Below are positions 43,343 to 45,340 of a DNA stretch of 45,340 nucleotides, one piece after another. The notes beneath the pieces are model-generated. The model ran no database searches. It saw only the letters and a list, made by a program, of their open reading frames with translations, and was not told the DNA's origin. The translations under genes and the position numbers were made by a program. The stretch covers positions 1-45,340 of the forward strand of contig NZ_JBGXYA010000066.1 of the NCBI RefSeq assembly GCF_041814905.1. Reading direction: 5' to 3'. Origin of the DNA: Glaesserella sp041814905 (GTDB lineage Bacteria; Pseudomonadota; Gammaproteobacteria; Enterobacterales; Pasteurellaceae). Every line of letters starts with the position of its first letter. Within the stretch, counting starts at the first letter, position 1.

Positions 43343-43375
43343 AAAGTGCGGTAAAAATCACCGCACTTTTTTTAT
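43343..43375 (+). terminator. Terminator made of inverted Haemophilus-type uptake signals
   Basis: AAAGTGCGGT (43343-43352) and ACCGCACTTT (43360-43369) form a 10-bp stem with loop AAAAATC and a T-run. AAGTGCGGT is the uptake core of the Haemophilus/Pasteurella subclade, not of the Apl type found in the rest of the window. Confidence 0.8.
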
Positions 43376-43391
43376 CTCTCTATCCAAATTA

Positions 43392-43458
43392 TTGAATTTT
43401 ATTCAATAACTCTTTCAACTTTCCCTATCTAATCAAAATAATTTAACCTACCTATAAT
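43392..43458 (+). promoter_or_regulatory. LysR operator-promoter D (transporter unit)
   Basis: Perfect TTGAA-N5-TTCAA at 43392-43406, 22 bases, CTAATC at 43429-43434, 18 bases, TATAAT at 43453-43458. The spacing equals that of copies A and C exactly. Confidence 0.78.
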
Positions 43459-43488
43459 ACATCTAAATTAATTTATCGGAGAAATATA

Positions 43489-44433
43489 ATGATGTCGTTA
43501 TTAGCTGCCCCTATTGGCGTGCTCGTAGGAATGGGGATAGCCTTTCAAACAGGGATGAACTCGGTGTTACGCAAAAATGTCGTATCGCCATTGCTATCAT
43601 CTTTTATCGCTTTTGGTGTAGGTTCTATCTTATTGATTTTGCTGATTTTCGTGCAAAACGAACCGCTTGCGGTTTCTGCTGAAACCTTAAACCAATCGCC
43701 TTGGTGGATTTGGTTGGGCGGTTTATTGGCAATGTTCGGACTAACCGTCAATATTCTGATTTTTCCTCGTTTGGGTAGTGTTCAAACGGCGATTATGCCG
43801 ATTTTAGGACAAGTGATAACAGGCACATTGATTGATACATTCGGTTGGTTCTCAGCCCCGCAATATGATTTCACCCTGTGGCGTTTACTGGGCTTAGTAG
43901 CGGTAATGGCTGGAATTGGCATTGCGATTGTATTACCGTCACTCAAACAACATAACCTGAAAAAGCGCGAAGAAGGTTCGTTACTGTGTTGGCAGATTCT
44001 CGGTATTAGCGGTGGCGTCGCATCAGGCATTACCCCCGCAGTGAATACCGCATTACGTCACACGTTGCAATCCACTACGCTTTCAGTATTTGTGCCGTTT
44101 GTTATCGGTACGCTGTTATTAGCCTTAGTCATTTGCTTGAAAGAACCGACCGCTTGGCAACATTTAAAAGCCGCCGTGAAACAACCGCAACCTTGGTGGC
44201 AATGGTTCGGCGGTTTGCTCGGTGCGATTTATATCGGTGGTATTGTGATGATTGTGCCACAGATCGGCACCGGCGGGGCGATTGTGACTTCATTATTCGG
44301 TTTATTGGTCGGTAGTCTGATTATTGACCAATTCGGTTTGCTCGGTGCCAATAAAAAACCGATTAGCGCTATTCAAATTTTGGGCTTGCTGGTGTTATTG
44401 AGCGGTGTCGTTATCATTCAAATGAGTAAATAA
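43489..44433 (+). CDS. DMT-family transporter, double-length YdcZ (DUF606) type
   Basis: An inner-membrane protein of 314 residues with about ten hydrophobic segments. It consists of two YdcZ-like halves: the first has GMGIAFQTGMNSVLRK, WWIWLGGLLAMFGL and GQVITGTLIDTFG; the second repeats the pattern with GITPAVNTALR, WWQWFGGLLGAIYIGG and LLVGSLIIDQFG. YdcZ proteins are often about 150 residues and paired, so this is a fused pair. The substrate is unknown; export of a small metabolite would fit a stress or detoxification regulon. GGAGAA lies before the ATG. The next gene follows after nine bases. Confidence 0.85.
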   Translation: MMSLLAAPIGVLVGMGIAFQTGMNSVLRKNVVSPLLSSFIAFGVGSILLILLIFVQNEPLAVSAETLNQSPWWIWLGGLLAMFGLTVNILIFPRLGSVQTAIMPILGQVITGTLIDTFGWFSAPQYDFTLWRLLGLVAVMAGIGIAIVLPSLKQHNLKKREEGSLLCWQILGISGGVASGITPAVNTALRHTLQSTTLSVFVPFVIGTLLLALVICLKEPTAWQHLKAAVKQPQPWWQWFGGLLGAIYIGGIVMIVPQIGTGGAIVTSLFGLLVGSLIIDQFGLLGANKKPISAIQILGLLVLLSGVVIIQMSK

Positions 44434-44442
44434 GGAAGAAAC

Positions 44443-45340
44443 ATGAAAAATATTCCACTATGCTTACTGGGCAGTGCGCTGATGTGTGTACAGTCGCCCC
44501 TTTTCGCCCAACCGTTTACCACAGACAGCCGTGTAAACGACATTCTGACTCACTCTGCATTTCAAGGCTTTGCCGAACGCCTATTGCCTTGGGATGATAA
44601 CCGCAATGAACCGAACTTACGCCTAAAGCAGATCGAGCGGTTAATGCCCTACCATAGCCATATTTCACCGCAGGTGGTAACCGAGACGTTGAATAAAATG
44701 CTGGCACGTGCCGAACAAGGTGACACGATTTTTTATGAGATTTATAGCGAAGCGGAAAAACGCCAAGATCCAAGCAAACAACATACGGGCATATTCGTGT
44801 TTAAAGGCAAACCGAATGCACCTTTTGCAATGATAGCCCCGGGCGGCGGTTTTGCTTACGTCGGTTCATTGCATGAGGGTTTTCCGATTGCACAATCCGT
44901 TGCCGAACAAGGCTATAATGCCTTTGTCGTGAAATATCGGGCGGGCATGGGCGAACAAATCGCCACCGAAGATATGGCTCAAGCGGTCGAATTCGTGCGA
45001 AAAAATGCAAAAAGGTTACAAGTCGACCCTAACGGCTATTCCGTATGGGGCGCCTCCGCCGGAGCGAGAATGGCGGCGTATATTGGCTCTTACGGCACAC
45101 AGGCTTTTGGAACCGAAGCAAATTCTAAACCGAGCAGTGTCATTATGCTCTACACAGGACATAGCGATTACAATCGCCAAGGCGAACCGGCAACCTTTGT
45201 TGCCATCGGCGAGCAGGACGGCATTGCCTCTCCGAATACGATGAAACGCCGTATTGAGCAACTCAACGCAATGGGCGTGCCGACTGAATTCCATCTCTAT
45301 AAAAACCTCGGACACGGCTTCGCATTGGGTACGGGAACGA
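44443..45340 (+). CDS. Exported alpha/beta hydrolase/esterase (3' end cut by window)
   Basis: The frame is open from the ATG at 44443 to the window end (299 complete codons). AAGGAAG lies upstream. A signal peptide ends near PLFA-QP. Catalytic features are APGGGFAYVG (oxyanion HGGG-like, here PGGG), FVVKYRAG, the elbow GASAGA (Ser205), GEQDGI (acid) and NLGHGF (His). It resembles bacterial acetyl-esterase/xylanase-associated esterases of the BD-FAE/aes type. Co-transcribed with the transporter under operator D. Only the last few residues should be missing. Confidence 0.85.
   Translation, partial: MKNIPLCLLGSALMCVQSPLFAQPFTTDSRVNDILTHSAFQGFAERLLPWDDNRNEPNLRLKQIERLMPYHSHISPQVVTETLNKMLARAEQGDTIFYEIYSEAEKRQDPSKQHTGIFVFKGKPNAPFAMIAPGGGFAYVGSLHEGFPIAQSVAEQGYNAFVVKYRAGMGEQIATEDMAQAVEFVRKNAKRLQVDPNGYSVWGASAGARMAAYIGSYGTQAFGTEANSKPSSVIMLYTGHSDYNRQGEPATFVAIGEQDGIASPNTMKRRIEQLNAMGVPTEFHLYKNLGHGFALGTGT

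Overview
The window is chromosomal DNA from a member of the Pasteurellaceae, most likely Actinobacillus or a close relative. This rests on repeated copies of the 9-mer ACAAGCGGT (usually followed by C), the DNA uptake signal of the Actinobacillus pleuropneumoniae/Mannheimia subclade. The copies often sit as inverted pairs between genes. The gene content is also typical of the family (znuCB next to an OapA-type M23 peptidase, envC-yibQ-tamA-tamB-cydDC, uvrA/ssb). The species cannot be fixed from the sequence alone.

Bases 1-29,400 are ordinary core genome: tesB (cut by the window edge), cmoB, a class II glutamine amidotransferase, znuCB, mepM-like peptidase, dsbC, recJ, a BamE-OmpA lipoprotein, a YbhA-type phosphatase, a GNAT acetyltransferase, dapA, folD, tRNA-Pro(UGG) and tRNA-Arg(UCU), envC, a YibQ-type deacetylase-fold protein, tamA, tamB, cydD, cydC, yacL, and divergent uvrA and ssb sharing a LexA-like box. 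The tesB-cmoB gap holds a promoter-to-terminator unit that could be a small RNA.

Bases 29,500-45,340 are accessory. A LysR-type regulator lies divergent from an aldo/keto reductase. Beyond it lie an orphan TRAP binding protein, a GNAT protein, a 5'-deleted carboxylesterase followed by an exported alpha/beta hydrolase, an exported Cys-nucleophile hydrolase followed by an exported cupin-carboxymuconolactone-decarboxylase fusion, and a double-length YdcZ-type transporter followed by another exported esterase cut by the window end. Four transcription units here (starting near 30,524, 33,406, 40,995 and 43,489) share one promoter layout: TTGAA-N5-TTCAA, exactly 22 bases, CTAATC, then 17-18 bases to a TATAAT-like box. 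I read this as the operator set of the linked LysR protein, so the scattered genes form one regulon. Several copies of the other Pasteurellaceae uptake signal (AAGTGCGGT) in this stretch suggest it came from the Haemophilus/Pasteurella subclade.

Inside this regulon, between imperfect direct repeats at about 36,011-36,190 and 40,731-40,880, sits an AT-rich insertion. It carries one 1,352-residue protein with a HigA-like helix-turn-helix fused to a possible nuclease-like domain, a degenerate NTPase-like segment and a long helical C-terminal region. Its promoter overlaps a palindrome suited to autorepression. This gene is the best candidate in the window for an undescribed system, possibly a single-gene defence system, but its function is not shown by sequence.
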